In this document: positions 17,310 through 26,225 of the stretch, in pieces
How the letters are laid out: every line of letters starts with the position of its first letter
Position numbering within the stretch: the first letter of the stretch is position 1
Source: Paraglaciecola marina
Lineage (GTDB): Bacteria; Pseudomonadota; Gammaproteobacteria; Enterobacterales; Alteromonadaceae
Length of the DNA: 64,000 nucleotides
Reading direction: 5' to 3'
Assembly (NCBI RefSeq): GCF_004360155.1
Contig: NZ_SAIS01000001.1
Span: 310,001-374,000 of the forward strand
Made by a program: the position numbers and the translations under genes
The notes under the pieces: model-generated
Told to the model about the DNA's origin: nothing
Databases searched by the model: none
The model's input: only the letters and a program-made list of their open reading frames with translations

Positions 17310-17471
17310 TTAGGCGTCTGATATTGGTTGAACGGGTTCTATAGTTTCCGCTATTAATTTGGCACGCTCTGCTTTACTTATGTATTTAGCTTTGTTTTTA
17401 GGGGCGAGTTTTGCCTTTGCTTTTTTGGCTCTTGCTTTGAGGATTTGATTGCCTTTTTTACGACGATTCAT
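17310..17471 (-). CDS. DUF2986 family small basic protein
   Basis: A 53-residue frame starts with ATG at 17471 and has a strong AGGAAGG ribosome-binding site seven bases upstream. It begins MNRRKKGNQILKARAKKAK and continues KLAPKNKAKYISKAERAKL. This Lys/Arg-rich pattern with the YISKAER element is that of the short DUF2986 proteins found in Shewanella, Vibrio and Alteromonas. The function is unknown; the charge suggests nucleic-acid or ribosome contact, which is a guess. It lies downstream of the DUF3087 gene on the same strand, 40 bases away, and may share its transcript. Confidence 0.75.
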   Translation of the reverse strand: MNRRKKGNQILKARAKKAKAKLAPKNKAKYISKAERAKLIAETIEPVQPISDA

Positions 17472-17511
17472 AGATACCTTCCTTTTTCATTATTTTTAAT
17501 TTATGAACAGC

Positions 17512-18018
17512 CTAAAACTGTTTTAAGATATCATCGCTGTAATTACTGATATCTAGGTTGACTTGGTACTGCTTGGCCAATTTATCTAGTTCCGCTTGAG
17601 CTATTGCGAGCTCTTCCATTACAATGGTGTTGTCGTCTAATTCCCATAATAAACGAGAGCCTGCATAACTATATTGCATGGCAAGTAACGCATCTATATT
17701 ACCTTCAGCCGCTGTCGACTTTAGCTTTAACATCTTTCTGTTTATTTTATTGAGTGCTTGTTTAAGCTCCCAGACATATACCACTTCAGTCATAAAGTCA
17801 TGGTTACGGTATCGATTGAGCATCCAAGCAATGATGACACCGCTGATTAATACCCCAAGTAAATTCCAGTGAAAATGGCTGCCATTGGCATCAGGGAATA
17901 ATGCGATAAGAATTTGGGAAATCCCTAAGCTTCCTATTATCAATCCACTTGCACACCCCGCAATGACAATATTTAGATGTTTACGGTAACGTACTTTATT
18001 AATTTTAATGAGTTGCAT
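17512..18018 (-). CDS. DUF3087 family inner-membrane protein
   Basis: The 168-aa protein begins MQLIKINKVRYRKHLN, has two membrane segments (about residues 18-42 and 53-70) and then a long cytosolic helical part with TEVVYVWELKQALNKINRKMLKLK and WELDDNTIVMEELAIAQAELD, the conserved core of DUF3087. No function is established for the family. The start is the ATG at 18018 with AGGT eight bases upstream. A longer frame to 18102 adds 28 residues absent from the family and runs into a palindrome that looks regulatory. Confidence 0.8.
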   Translation of the reverse strand: MQLIKINKVRYRKHLNIVIAGCASGLIIGSLGISQILIALFPDANGSHFHWNLLGVLISGVIIAWMLNRYRNHDFMTEVVYVWELKQALNKINRKMLKLKSTAAEGNIDALLAMQYSYAGSRLLWELDDNTIVMEELAIAQAELDKLAKQYQVNLDISNYSDDILKQF

Positions 18019-18094
18019 TAATGGACCTGTTTGAATTTTAAGTTCTATTTTACCCAAGGAGTAAACCGCAAATTTTTTGTTGGGAAATAAATAG

Positions 18095-18111
18095 CAGTAC
18101 ATATTGTACTG
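18095..18111. promoter_or_regulatory. 17-bp palindrome CAGTACATATTGTACTG
   Basis: Perfect 7-bp arms (CAGTACA and TGTACTG) flank TAT in the divergent region between the DUF3087 gene and the hydroxylase-like gene. The symmetry suits a dimeric regulator, but I cannot name one. Confidence 0.35.
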
Positions 18112-18263
18112 TGTTTGGAAGTTTTAGGCAGCTTGTATGTGAATTTCATGGTGCAAATCCAGTCTTTTTTACCATGTATTTGTTATCGTTGAATTCCAAT
18201 TCGTAACCACTTCATTAACCTCGTATAATCACGACAACTCTACTTAGCTGTGAATAAGAAGCA

Positions 18264-19160
18264 ATGCGACAACTCACTAGACATGATTTTTTCTTGTCAC
18301 TTCCACAGCCATTGTTTATTTTAGGCTGCGTTATATTAACGGCTAGTAGTTATACTTATGGCTGGATCAGCCCTAGTTTGGTGTTGGCTGTTATGATTTT
18401 ACTGCCTGTCCCTATGCTTTTAGTACTTGAGCGATTACTTCCAAAACGTAAAGAATGGTTGCTGAACTGGAAAGACTTAGCGAGCGATTTCTTTTGGCTG
18501 TTTGGAACTTATATTATTTGGCTACCTTTGTATGCTACCTATTACGACGCCCCAATGTCAGATGTTTTCAGAGCATTGAGTCTCTGGGTAGATTTCCCAT
18601 ATAAATTACAGGCGTACTCTGTAGTCGGGACTCTTATTATGGCTCTCATTGGCATTCTCGCCATAGAATTTATCGGGTATTGGGTACATCGTTTACAACA
18701 TAGATTCATGTTCTTATGGCGAATGCATGCTACTCACCACCACGTAACAAAAATGAGCGTAGCCCGCACCGATCGCACACACCCTCTTGAGTTTATAGGG
18801 TTAAACTTAGGCTCTATAATTGTATTAGCCTTTATGGGAGCCAGTGCCAATGTGGTGGCCGTGATATTAGTATTTAGAATGATATCCACTCATATCAATC
18901 ACGCTAATTTACCTTTGACTTCAGGCATCTATGGTTGGCTTTTTACAACCCCAGAAATGCATCGAGTACATCACTCTATTGATTATGATGAAAGTAATAG
19001 CAACTTCGGTTGTACTGTTATTTTCTGGGATAGGTTATTTGGTACCTTCTCAAGTAAGGAAAACATTGTAGTTGTTGGCAATGGCACTGGAAAAAGTTTG
19101 TCTTTATGGACCCAGTTAAGCTTGCCATTTTATTCAAATAAGGCGATTCGAAAATTGTAG
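18264..19160 (+). CDS. Sterol desaturase / fatty acid hydroxylase superfamily membrane protein
   Basis: The 298-aa protein has four or more membrane segments and the histidine clusters that hold the di-iron centre of this superfamily: HRLQH at about residue 143, HATHHH shortly after, HINHANLP, and HRVHHS near residue 236. It should use O2 to hydroxylate or desaturate a lipid-type substrate in the inner membrane. The substrate cannot be read from the sequence; bacterial members act on fatty acids, carotenoids, hopanoids and sphingolipid-like lipids. The gene is monocistronic. The start is the ATG at 18264, preceded by AAGAAGC. Confidence 0.85.
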   Translation: MRQLTRHDFFLSLPQPLFILGCVILTASSYTYGWISPSLVLAVMILLPVPMLLVLERLLPKRKEWLLNWKDLASDFFWLFGTYIIWLPLYATYYDAPMSDVFRALSLWVDFPYKLQAYSVVGTLIMALIGILAIEFIGYWVHRLQHRFMFLWRMHATHHHVTKMSVARTDRTHPLEFIGLNLGSIIVLAFMGASANVVAVILVFRMISTHINHANLPLTSGIYGWLFTTPEMHRVHHSIDYDESNSNFGCTVIFWDRLFGTFSSKENIVVVGNGTGKSLSLWTQLSLPFYSNKAIRKL

Positions 19161-19511
19161 AATATTACTTTTCTATAACTCTTAATGAAGGATTACCCCA
19201 ATTACCCGCCCATCCATAACCTTTGGATTCATCTACCTCTACTCAAGTTAGTTTGTAATGCTTAATATCATCACTTAATTTTAACTTAGAACACTTTGAC
19301 CGCTGACTGTTTTTTAACCTTGAATAGTCAGCTCCATTACCTTATTCTTTATTTTTATTGATCGTTCAATTAATAAAAATCCGAAGGTGTAAGCAAAGTT
19401 ATTCTTCGTCAGTCGTTAATAGACTCAGGAACTGTGCTTTGATTACAAGTAATTGTTATTAATAGCATTGGCAAAAAAGCAGGCTACACTGTCTGCATAG
19501 GGTAAATAGTA
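19161..19511 (+). promoter_or_regulatory. Intergenic region before the choline locus, with a BetI-type operator
   Basis: No gene is visible in these 351 bases. ATTGATCGTTCAAT at 19357-19370 has arms ATTGA/TCAAT around TCGT, and the flanks extend the symmetry by a few A/T positions. It matches the pattern of two further sites at 21993 and 22025 and resembles the Escherichia coli BetI operator core (ATTGAACGTCCAAT). It lies about 140 bases before the PHP-phosphoesterase gene. I did not find a convincing -35/-10 pair tied to it. Confidence 0.6.
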
Positions 19512-21785
19512 ATGATAAGACCGATCCGCAGACTCCCTTTCTTGAGTGCAATTTTGTTCGCTTGTGCATTAGTTAATTCGGTACAAAGCTATGCAGCCGT
19601 CAGTATTATTCTCGGCAAGACTATCATCCCAGGGGGCAATGCCACTTCTGAGAAAGATTTAACCATCAGAAATGACAAACTGGCATTTTCTATAGCTCTA
19701 GGATCTGCGCCCCCTTGGGGGGTCGCTCGAGGCTGTATTGTGGATATTGCTAACGTTCAAAATGATGGTTCTTTAAGTCATGATCGTGTTGCATTCGCAG
19801 ATTTCATACCGAACAACTGGTCAAGCTGGCCAAATACTTATCAAGAACTCGATATCATTAAAGACACTAAGAACGAGGCTGTCGTTAAAATTACTCGGGA
19901 TTTCGGTAAAGTGATCATTAGTACTGTTTATAGCCTCACAGATGGCTCTGATCTTATTCATGTTAAAACTACAATGACTAATGAAGGAGAAGCATTAGTT
20001 GACTTGTTATCCGGTTATGCATTGTGGCCCGATGGTGGTTATAAGTTTGCTGTCCCCGGTTATGCTGGGAAAACAGAGGCGTTATTGAGCAATCGGTTGG
20101 CGGATCGTTTTGTTGGATATGGCGCTGACTGGGCGGTTGCTTTGCATGCACCTTATATGACAGAACTGAGATATCAATCACGGGATCTCTATACAAAACA
20201 TACCCTGAAAAAATTTCAATCAATGTCATTTGAAGGTGACTATCAAGTCCTTGCCAGTGGGGACCTTGCGCCCGTGGTTAGGGCAGAAATTGAGCGTAAA
20301 GATCTGCTTTCCGGAACATTAATTGGCAAGGTGAAAACACAGCTAGGTAAGCCTGTAGATGAACCCGCACTTGTCGTGCTCAAAGATGGCGTACCTTACA
20401 TTTGGGCATTGGGTAAGCATGGCGAGTATAAGCTTGATTTACCTGTTGGGGATTATCAAGTATACGCCACCAGTAAAGGTTATTCAGACAGTGAAAAGCA
20501 AGCTATAAGTATTAAAAATGGTGTCTCTCAAAACCTTTTATTTAACGATCTTTTAGCGCCTGGTGAAGTAAATGTTCAGGTCACAGACTCCAATAAAAAA
20601 TTGCCATTAGACGCTAAAATTCAAATTGAAAAAGGTACTAAACCTTTGATTGAATTTTTTGGCGCAAAAACCTTTTTCACTGAATTAACTAATGTTGGCC
20701 AAGCAACATTTACTTTGGCTCCTGGCGATTATCAGCTTAAAGTATCTGCCGGAGGCAATTTTTTAGCGAAACCTGCATTACTTGATGTTAGCGTTGTTGC
20801 AAATAAAATAAGCCATCTGGCCAGCGCAATACCGGTCACTACTTATCCAACACAACATGGCTGGTATGCCGGTGATTTGCATCATCATTCAGATGTGCTG
20901 GAAGGTTCAACATCACCAGAATATCTGGTGCGTTCGCAACTGGCAGCGGGTTTAAATGTTACTTTTGTTAGTGATCATGATTCAACTAAGAACAATGCAG
21001 TAATTAAAGCACTATCGGATAAACGTGGCATTCCTTTTATACCATCAATAGAGTTCTCTCCATCGTGGGGACATTTTAATGCTTTCCCCATTGATATTGG
21101 CGCTCAACTATCGGTAGATCCTGGGGTGGATGATATCCATAGCATCATTAAAGATGCACGATCTATGGGGGCGACAGTTGTCGCTTCTAACCATCCTTAT
21201 ATTCCTTATGGTTATTTAAGCAGTCTAGAAAAAAATACTGCCGTGGGTGGTTTTGACCCAGCCATTGATCTGCTCGAAATAAATGCAGTAGTCGACTATA
21301 GACAGGTGGTTGAGAAAGCTCGTCAATTATGGTCTGCAGGCCTTCCTTACTACTATACCGCCGGTTCTGATACCCATGATGTGTGGAATCAAACCAGCGG
21401 CCTTAATCGTCTTTTTGTATATACTGGAAGTAAACCAAACTCAAAAGCCTTTGCTCAAGCTATCAAACATGGTCGCTCATACGTGTCGTTTGGGCCAATA
21501 ATATATCCGCAAAATGTAATGTTTGGCGACACCATAAAGCAGGCTAAAAATCAGCAACAATACATCAGTTTTGAACTGTTATCAGTCAATGGACTAAAGT
21601 CGGTGCAGTTAATTGGCAATGATGGTGTGATCATTGAGAAGTCATTGGCTGGCGACAAGGTATCGGTGGTGTTTGAACTCCCGTTAAAATCAGGATGGGT
21701 TAGTTTAGTTGTAGAAGATAACAAAGGGTACAAGGCATTCTCGAACCCTATTTGGTTGAAGTTGGTAGACAGTTCACAATTTTAA
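19512..21785 (+). CDS. Secreted CehA/McbA-type PHP-domain metallohydrolase
   Basis: A signal peptide spans residues 1-29. The N-terminal half (about 30-430) is beta-rich and includes carboxypeptidase-regulatory-like segments (YKLDLPVGDYQVYATSKGY, TFTLAPGDYQLKVSAGG). The C-terminal half (about 450-690) is a PHP phosphoesterase domain with metal ligands in GDLHHHSD, VSDHDS, the Glu of SIEFSP, ASNHPY and GSDTHD. CehA/McbA proteins hydrolyse esters and phosphoesters. Its place downstream of a BetI-type box and beside a TonB receptor and bet genes suggests a choline-containing phosphoester or ester as substrate; this is inference. The ATG at 19512 is preceded by AGGG. Confidence 0.85.
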   Translation: MIRPIRRLPFLSAILFACALVNSVQSYAAVSIILGKTIIPGGNATSEKDLTIRNDKLAFSIALGSAPPWGVARGCIVDIANVQNDGSLSHDRVAFADFIPNNWSSWPNTYQELDIIKDTKNEAVVKITRDFGKVIISTVYSLTDGSDLIHVKTTMTNEGEALVDLLSGYALWPDGGYKFAVPGYAGKTEALLSNRLADRFVGYGADWAVALHAPYMTELRYQSRDLYTKHTLKKFQSMSFEGDYQVLASGDLAPVVRAEIERKDLLSGTLIGKVKTQLGKPVDEPALVVLKDGVPYIWALGKHGEYKLDLPVGDYQVYATSKGYSDSEKQAISIKNGVSQNLLFNDLLAPGEVNVQVTDSNKKLPLDAKIQIEKGTKPLIEFFGAKTFFTELTNVGQATFTLAPGDYQLKVSAGGNFLAKPALLDVSVVANKISHLASAIPVTTYPTQHGWYAGDLHHHSDVLEGSTSPEYLVRSQLAAGLNVTFVSDHDSTKNNAVIKALSDKRGIPFIPSIEFSPSWGHFNAFPIDIGAQLSVDPGVDDIHSIIKDARSMGATVVASNHPYIPYGYLSSLEKNTAVGGFDPAIDLLEINAVVDYRQVVEKARQLWSAGLPYYYTAGSDTHDVWNQTSGLNRLFVYTGSKPNSKAFAQAIKHGRSYVSFGPIIYPQNVMFGDTIKQAKNQQQYISFELLSVNGLKSVQLIGNDGVIIEKSLAGDKVSVVFELPLKSGWVSLVVEDNKGYKAFSNPIWLKLVDSSQF

Positions 21786-22128
21786 GAAGCCCTAGGCCTA
21801 GATAGTTTTGAAGTGCAAAAAGTCGCGTGTAGAAATGCCTCCTGAAGAAACAAAAATGGCCATGGCCACACATTTCTTTTTAGACAGATGTGTAATACCA
21901 CTATCATTGAATAAATACCCTTGTCAGTTATTAGTTTAAGATTTTGATTTATAAGTAATAAATTAATTTATTAAGTGCAATTTTGTTTTTTAATTGAACG
22001 GTCAATTAACAATGTTTGACATTAATTGAACGATCAATTAATGTCAAATTGGAAATCGAGTTAGACTCATGTATTGAGGATTAGTACCAACACACATAAA
22101 TAAACGCATACTCTAAACAGGAATTTCT
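21786..22128 (+). promoter_or_regulatory. Promoter region of the TonB-dependent receptor with two BetI-type operators
   Basis: No gene is visible. Two 20-bp palindromes with perfect 8-bp arms TTAATTGA/TCAATTAA lie at 21990-22009 (centre ACGG) and 22022-22041 (centre ACGA), 32 bp apart centre to centre. The second extends to arms of 15 bp (TTTGACATTAATTGA at 22015-22029; complement at 22034-22048). A candidate -35 TTGACA (22016-22021) and a weak -10 TAATGT (22039-22044), 17 bp apart, frame this site, so a bound repressor would occlude the polymerase. Farther upstream, TGGCCATGGCCA (21857-21868) and ACACAT/ATGTGT repeats may terminate the preceding gene. Confidence 0.65.
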
Positions 22129-24495
22129 ATGAACACTAATGTGCCCGTGAAGCAAAGTTTAATAGCACTCTCCGTGCTTTCTGCAATATCTATTACCTCG
22201 TTGCCAACAATGGCTCAAGAGGAACAAGAGCCACAAGCCAAAACTGAAGAAAACCAAGAAACATTGGAATCTATTGTGGTAACCGGCCGCAGTGTTTCTT
22301 ATGCAAATAGTGCATCTTCTACTGAAATGAAAAAACAGCAAACTCCGATGACAAGTGCTTTGGCATTGATTGATAACCTGCCAGGTGTATTGGTTACTGA
22401 AGGTGACCCCTTTGGTTCTGATGAATGGTCAACAAGTATTTCAATCCGCGGCTTTGAGTTGAACCTAGCATCTCAGCAAATCGGTATGACAGTGGACGGT
22501 ATATCTAATGGTAATTCAAATTACGGTGGTGGAACTAAAGCTAGCCGCTATATTGATACCGAAAATTTACGTGCCACAGAAGTATCTCAAGGTACCGCCG
22601 ACATAGGCAGTCGCTCAAATGAAGCACTAGGCGGTACGCTAGATTTCACTACTATACTTCCAGCATTAGATGAGCAACTGACTGTCAGTACCACTCTAGG
22701 TGAGTACAATGCCAAAAAAGTATATGTTCGCTATGATACCGGTGAAATCGCTCAAGACACTTTTGCTTGGTTTTCTATATCAAGTCAGCAGAACGACGAC
22801 TATATGGGTGGATCAATAACGAACTCAAGGGATCATGCTGAAGGTAAAATCATCAGTACCATTGGTGAAGTTAATCTAACTGGTTATATTAGTTATGATG
22901 ATGCCCAAGAGTATACTTATCAACGGATCTATGGTTTAGCGCAGTATGAGCAGAACCCCGATTGGGACGGATTAACTGAAGATTGGACAGGCATACCTTA
23001 TCAAGATCAAGTCTGGCGTGAAGGATGGGTTACTGAGCGTGAAAACCTATTTACTTACCTAAAAGCAGATTTTACCATAGGTGATGTAGACATTAGCTCT
23101 AATGTCTATTACCACGAGAACGAGGGCGTAGGTAAATGGATCCCATATTATATGGTGGATGTTATTGATGACGGAGCTGGTAACGCAAATTCAGAGCTAG
23201 ATGCTTCTAGCACCATATATGGTGGTGAATCCCTAGGTCTAATTTATTTTGTAGACCGTGCAGGTCAGTCACTTTCACCAATTGAAGGTTGTGTTAGTTC
23301 TATCGGCTTTCCTTATGGGGGGGCTGGAGCTGCACTTGATCCCGGTTGTTACGAGCAAGGCGCAATGCCTGTCAGTTCTAATCGTCACACTCATTACAAC
23401 AAGAAACGCTATGGTGTGAACGGTGACTTTAAATGGAACACCACTATCGCAGGTATGGCCAATACTGTGCGCGGTGGTTTCTGGTATGAAGATTATCAGC
23501 GTGATGAATACCGTGACTGGCATAAAACTATTGATGCCGCATCTAGTCCTCGCGCAGAAAACAATCCTTACTGGGTCCAGTATGACCGTGAGTTTCCGGT
23601 CGAGACATTGATGTACTATGTTGAAGACGAAATAGATGCCGGGTTTGCCACGTTCCGTCTAGGTGCAAAAAAGTTTAACGTCGAAGTAATTAAAGAAGAT
23701 CAATTTACCCCTGCTAATGACTTGAGAGTATCCTCAGACTCTGACGCCTTGTTATCAGCTGGTTTTGTTGCTCCTTTGCCGTTATGGGGTCTAGAAGTGT
23801 TTGGTGGTTATGCAGAAAACTTTGCAGCCATTAAAGATGCTGTGTTAGAGCGTGACGATACTGATTTGAGTTTAGTTGAACCTGAAACTGCGGATAACAT
23901 TGACCTTGGTCTACGTTATTCAAGCCCAGGTTTTAACGCCAGTCTAACTTATTACAATATCAAGTTTGAAAACCGTATTACTTTTGTGAGTAATGAAGAT
24001 GTTAATGGCATTGACTTCTTAGAAGCCGCTGCTGGAGGATACATCAATGACGGTGGTATTGAGTCTGACGGAATCGAAGCTTCTATTGATTACAATTTTA
24101 ACGATAATTTTGGTATTTACGTTTCTTACACAAAAAATAATGCTACCTATACGGACGAAGATTTCCGCGGTAATACTGTGTTGGGCAGTGCTGAAGACAT
24201 GGCTGTGATTAGTTTTGATTACAGCAAAGGTGACTTATACGCTGGTTTTAGCACTAAGTACGTAGGTGAGCGTTATTTAGACCAAGCCAATACCCAGAAA
24301 ACTGACTCTTACATAGTAAGTGATCTTTATGTTGGTAAAACAGCATACGACATTGGTGGAGCTATCGATAGTATTGAATTCAGCTTCACAGTAAACAATG
24401 TCTTTGATGAGGATTACCTTGGTTCTATCGCGCCAAGTGCAGGTTGGATTGGTGCACCGCGTATTGCTGCGCTCAACGCTAAATTCGTCATGTAA
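22129..24495 (+). CDS. TonB-dependent outer-membrane receptor
   Basis: The 788-aa protein has a signal peptide (residues 1-29, ending TMAQ), a TonB-box-like ESIVVTGR segment (about 46-53), a plug domain (about 65-170; ALALIDNLPGVLV, ISIRGFE, MTVDGIS, TADIGSRSNEALGGTLDF) and a beta-barrel to the C-terminus, which ends KFVM with the usual VNNVFDEDYLGS motif before it. It imports a ligand across the outer membrane using TonB energy. The BetI-type boxes in front of it and the phosphodiesterase and bet genes behind it suggest that the ligand contains choline. Ordinary siderophore context (Fur box, siderophore genes) is absent here. Confidence 0.92.
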   Translation: MNTNVPVKQSLIALSVLSAISITSLPTMAQEEQEPQAKTEENQETLESIVVTGRSVSYANSASSTEMKKQQTPMTSALALIDNLPGVLVTEGDPFGSDEWSTSISIRGFELNLASQQIGMTVDGISNGNSNYGGGTKASRYIDTENLRATEVSQGTADIGSRSNEALGGTLDFTTILPALDEQLTVSTTLGEYNAKKVYVRYDTGEIAQDTFAWFSISSQQNDDYMGGSITNSRDHAEGKIISTIGEVNLTGYISYDDAQEYTYQRIYGLAQYEQNPDWDGLTEDWTGIPYQDQVWREGWVTERENLFTYLKADFTIGDVDISSNVYYHENEGVGKWIPYYMVDVIDDGAGNANSELDASSTIYGGESLGLIYFVDRAGQSLSPIEGCVSSIGFPYGGAGAALDPGCYEQGAMPVSSNRHTHYNKKRYGVNGDFKWNTTIAGMANTVRGGFWYEDYQRDEYRDWHKTIDAASSPRAENNPYWVQYDREFPVETLMYYVEDEIDAGFATFRLGAKKFNVEVIKEDQFTPANDLRVSSDSDALLSAGFVAPLPLWGLEVFGGYAENFAAIKDAVLERDDTDLSLVEPETADNIDLGLRYSSPGFNASLTYYNIKFENRITFVSNEDVNGIDFLEAAAGGYINDGGIESDGIEASIDYNFNDNFGIYVSYTKNNATYTDEDFRGNTVLGSAEDMAVISFDYSKGDLYAGFSTKYVGERYLDQANTQKTDSYIVSDLYVGKTAYDIGGAIDSIEFSFTVNNVFDEDYLGSIAPSAGWIGAPRIAALNAKFVM

Positions 24496-24503
24496 CAATA
24501 AGT

Positions 24504-24545
24504 TAATAGGTCACATGTAATAATATTGTGTGTGACCTACTTTAT
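24504..24545 (+). terminator. Stem-loop after the TonB receptor gene
   Basis: TAGGTCACA (24507-24515) pairs with TGTGACCTA (24531-24539) around a 15-base loop, followed by a short T-rich stretch. The T run is weak, so it may only attenuate transcription into the phosphodiesterase and bet genes. Confidence 0.45.
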
Positions 24546-24569
24546 GTTTGGCAAAAAAGGCAATCGTCC

Positions 24570-25610
24570 ATGCTGAGATTATTAGTCATTTCTACTTTAT
24601 TGTTTAGCGCTGTACTCTGCGCCAAGGCTCCAAGCCGTATTTTGTTTGGTTCCTGTTCTCATCAAGATAAAGACATGGCAATTTTTAATAGCATTATCAA
24701 AGACAGCCCTGAGGTGTTTATTTTTCTTGGGGATAATATTTATGGTGACACCCAAGACATGCAAGTGTTGGGAGACAAATATCAAAAATTGGGCGCGAAG
24801 CCGGGTTTTAAAAAACTAAAAGAGCAGGCAGAATTAATTGCTACCTGGGATGACCATGATTTTGGAGCTAACGACGCGGGTAAGGAATACCCCATGAAAG
24901 ACGCCTCTCGAAAGCTTATGTTGGATTTTTGGCAAGAGCCTGAAAACTCGTTACGCCGTAGTCGTGAAGATGGAATTTATACCTCATATCTTTATGGAGA
25001 AGGGCAACAAAGTATTCGTGTCATTTTACCAGATCTGCGCTGGAACCGTGATCCTCTGTTTCATGTATCTGCTGAAGAATATGCGAGTGAACGTAAACCC
25101 CAAAAAATGGGTCCTTATAAAGCAAACAGTGATACAAACGCCAGTATGTTGGGTGAAAAGCAATGGTTATGGCTAGAACAAGAATTACAAAAACCAGGTC
25201 GGATAAAAGTTATCGGCTCTAGTATACAATTACTGGCTGACTTTACTGGTTGGGAATCTTGGGCAAATTTCCCTGCCGATCGCCAGCGTTTGTTCAAGAT
25301 TATTAAGCAGCATAAAGTAAATGCTGTTTTACTCATAAGTGGTGATACCCATTGGGGTGAAGTTAGTTATTATAAGCAGGACCTTGATTATCCGCTATGG
25401 GAAGTTACTTCTTCAGGATTAACAGAAGAATGGAAAAGCGTCAGTCCCAATAAAAATCGTATTGGTCAGTTTACCAATAACGTAAACTATGGGGCGCTAA
25501 ATGTGAATTGGCAAAAACAAGATCCAATTATCACCCTAGGCCTTTATGATGAGGCGGGTGACGTAGTAAACGAACATAGGTTTAGGCTGTCATTACTTGA
25601 ACCCTATTAA
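24570..25610 (+). CDS. PhoD-type alkaline phosphatase/phosphodiesterase, exported
   Basis: The 346-aa product has a short signal peptide (MLRLLVISTLLFSAVLCAKA). It carries the metal-binding blocks of the PhoD family: FGSCSHQDKD, FLGDNIYGD, WDDHDFGANDAG and ISGDTHWGE. Family members cleave phosphomonoesters and phosphodiesters; some release choline from phosphatidylcholine. I infer that it frees choline, or an intermediate, from a phosphodiester in the periplasm. I chose the ATG at 24570, which begins the signal peptide; a longer frame from 24528 puts 14 unrelated residues before it. It is followed by betI 24 bases later. Confidence 0.88.
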   Translation: MLRLLVISTLLFSAVLCAKAPSRILFGSCSHQDKDMAIFNSIIKDSPEVFIFLGDNIYGDTQDMQVLGDKYQKLGAKPGFKKLKEQAELIATWDDHDFGANDAGKEYPMKDASRKLMLDFWQEPENSLRRSREDGIYTSYLYGEGQQSIRVILPDLRWNRDPLFHVSAEEYASERKPQKMGPYKANSDTNASMLGEKQWLWLEQELQKPGRIKVIGSSIQLLADFTGWESWANFPADRQRLFKIIKQHKVNAVLLISGDTHWGEVSYYKQDLDYPLWEVTSSGLTEEWKSVSPNKNRIGQFTNNVNYGALNVNWQKQDPIITLGLYDEAGDVVNEHRFRLSLLEPY

Positions 25611-25634
25611 AAATAACAACTGTGTAGGAAATAT

Positions 25635-26225
25635 ATGCCAAAAGTAGGAATGGAACCGATGCGTCGTCAGCAGTTGATCGACGCCACAATTGAAGTTATT
25701 GCAGATGTCGGTCTGCGTGGTGCCACAATTACCCTTATATCCCGTCGCGCAGGAATGTCATCAGGTATTATCAGTCACTATTTTGGCAGTAAACAGGCTC
25801 TTATTGAAGCAACTGTGCGTTATCTATTAACTGGCTTAAAGAACGAATTGATTACACGAGTCACCCCCACGACGACACCAGAGCAACGATTAATGCTGAT
25901 TGTTGAAGCAAATTTTGCACGGTTACAGCAATTAAGTCATACCACAAAAACCTGGTTAAGCTTTTGGTCACGGTCAATGCACGACCTTGAGTTGCATCGC
26001 TTACAGAACGTAAATAACAAACGGCTTTTAAGTAATTTAGTCAGTTCATTTAAAAAACTAATGAGCGAAGATGACGCCAAGCTTGCTGCTGAACTATGCG
26101 CGGCCATGATCGACGGCTTATGGTTGCGGGCTGTGTTAAGTAAGTCTGATAAAGCTCAATTTGCCCACAGTGAGAATCTTGCTAAAAACTATGTGACTAC
26201 TCTAATCAAACAGTATGGAGCTTAA
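25635..26225 (+). CDS. betI: TetR-family repressor of choline oxidation genes
   Basis: The 196-aa protein matches BetI along its length. The N-terminal [21 protein letters not shown] is followed by the helix-turn-helix (about residues 28-50, [23 protein letters not shown]), and the ligand domain has [11 protein letters not shown] and [14 protein letters not shown]. BetI represses bet genes and is relieved by choline. Its likely operators are the ATTGANCGNTCAAT palindromes at 19357, 21993 and 22025. None of that form was found directly before betI itself, which implies that the betIBA genes are read from the TonB-receptor promoter or from an unrecognised one. It overlaps betB by 11 bases. Confidence 0.93.
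   Translation: MPKVGMEPMRRQQLIDATIEVIADVGLRGATITLISRRAGMSSGIISHYFGSKQALIEATVRYLLTGLKNELITRVTPTTTPEQRLMLIVEANFARLQQLSHTTKTWLSFWSRSMHDLELHRLQNVNNKRLLSNLVSSFKKLMSEDDAKLAAELCAAMIDGLWLRAVLSKSDKAQFAHSENLAKNYVTTLIKQYGA

Noticed and set aside
18095-18111. LexA-type SOS box
   Set aside because: The LexA pattern in gammaproteobacteria is CTG...CAG; this palindrome is the opposite, CAG...CTG.
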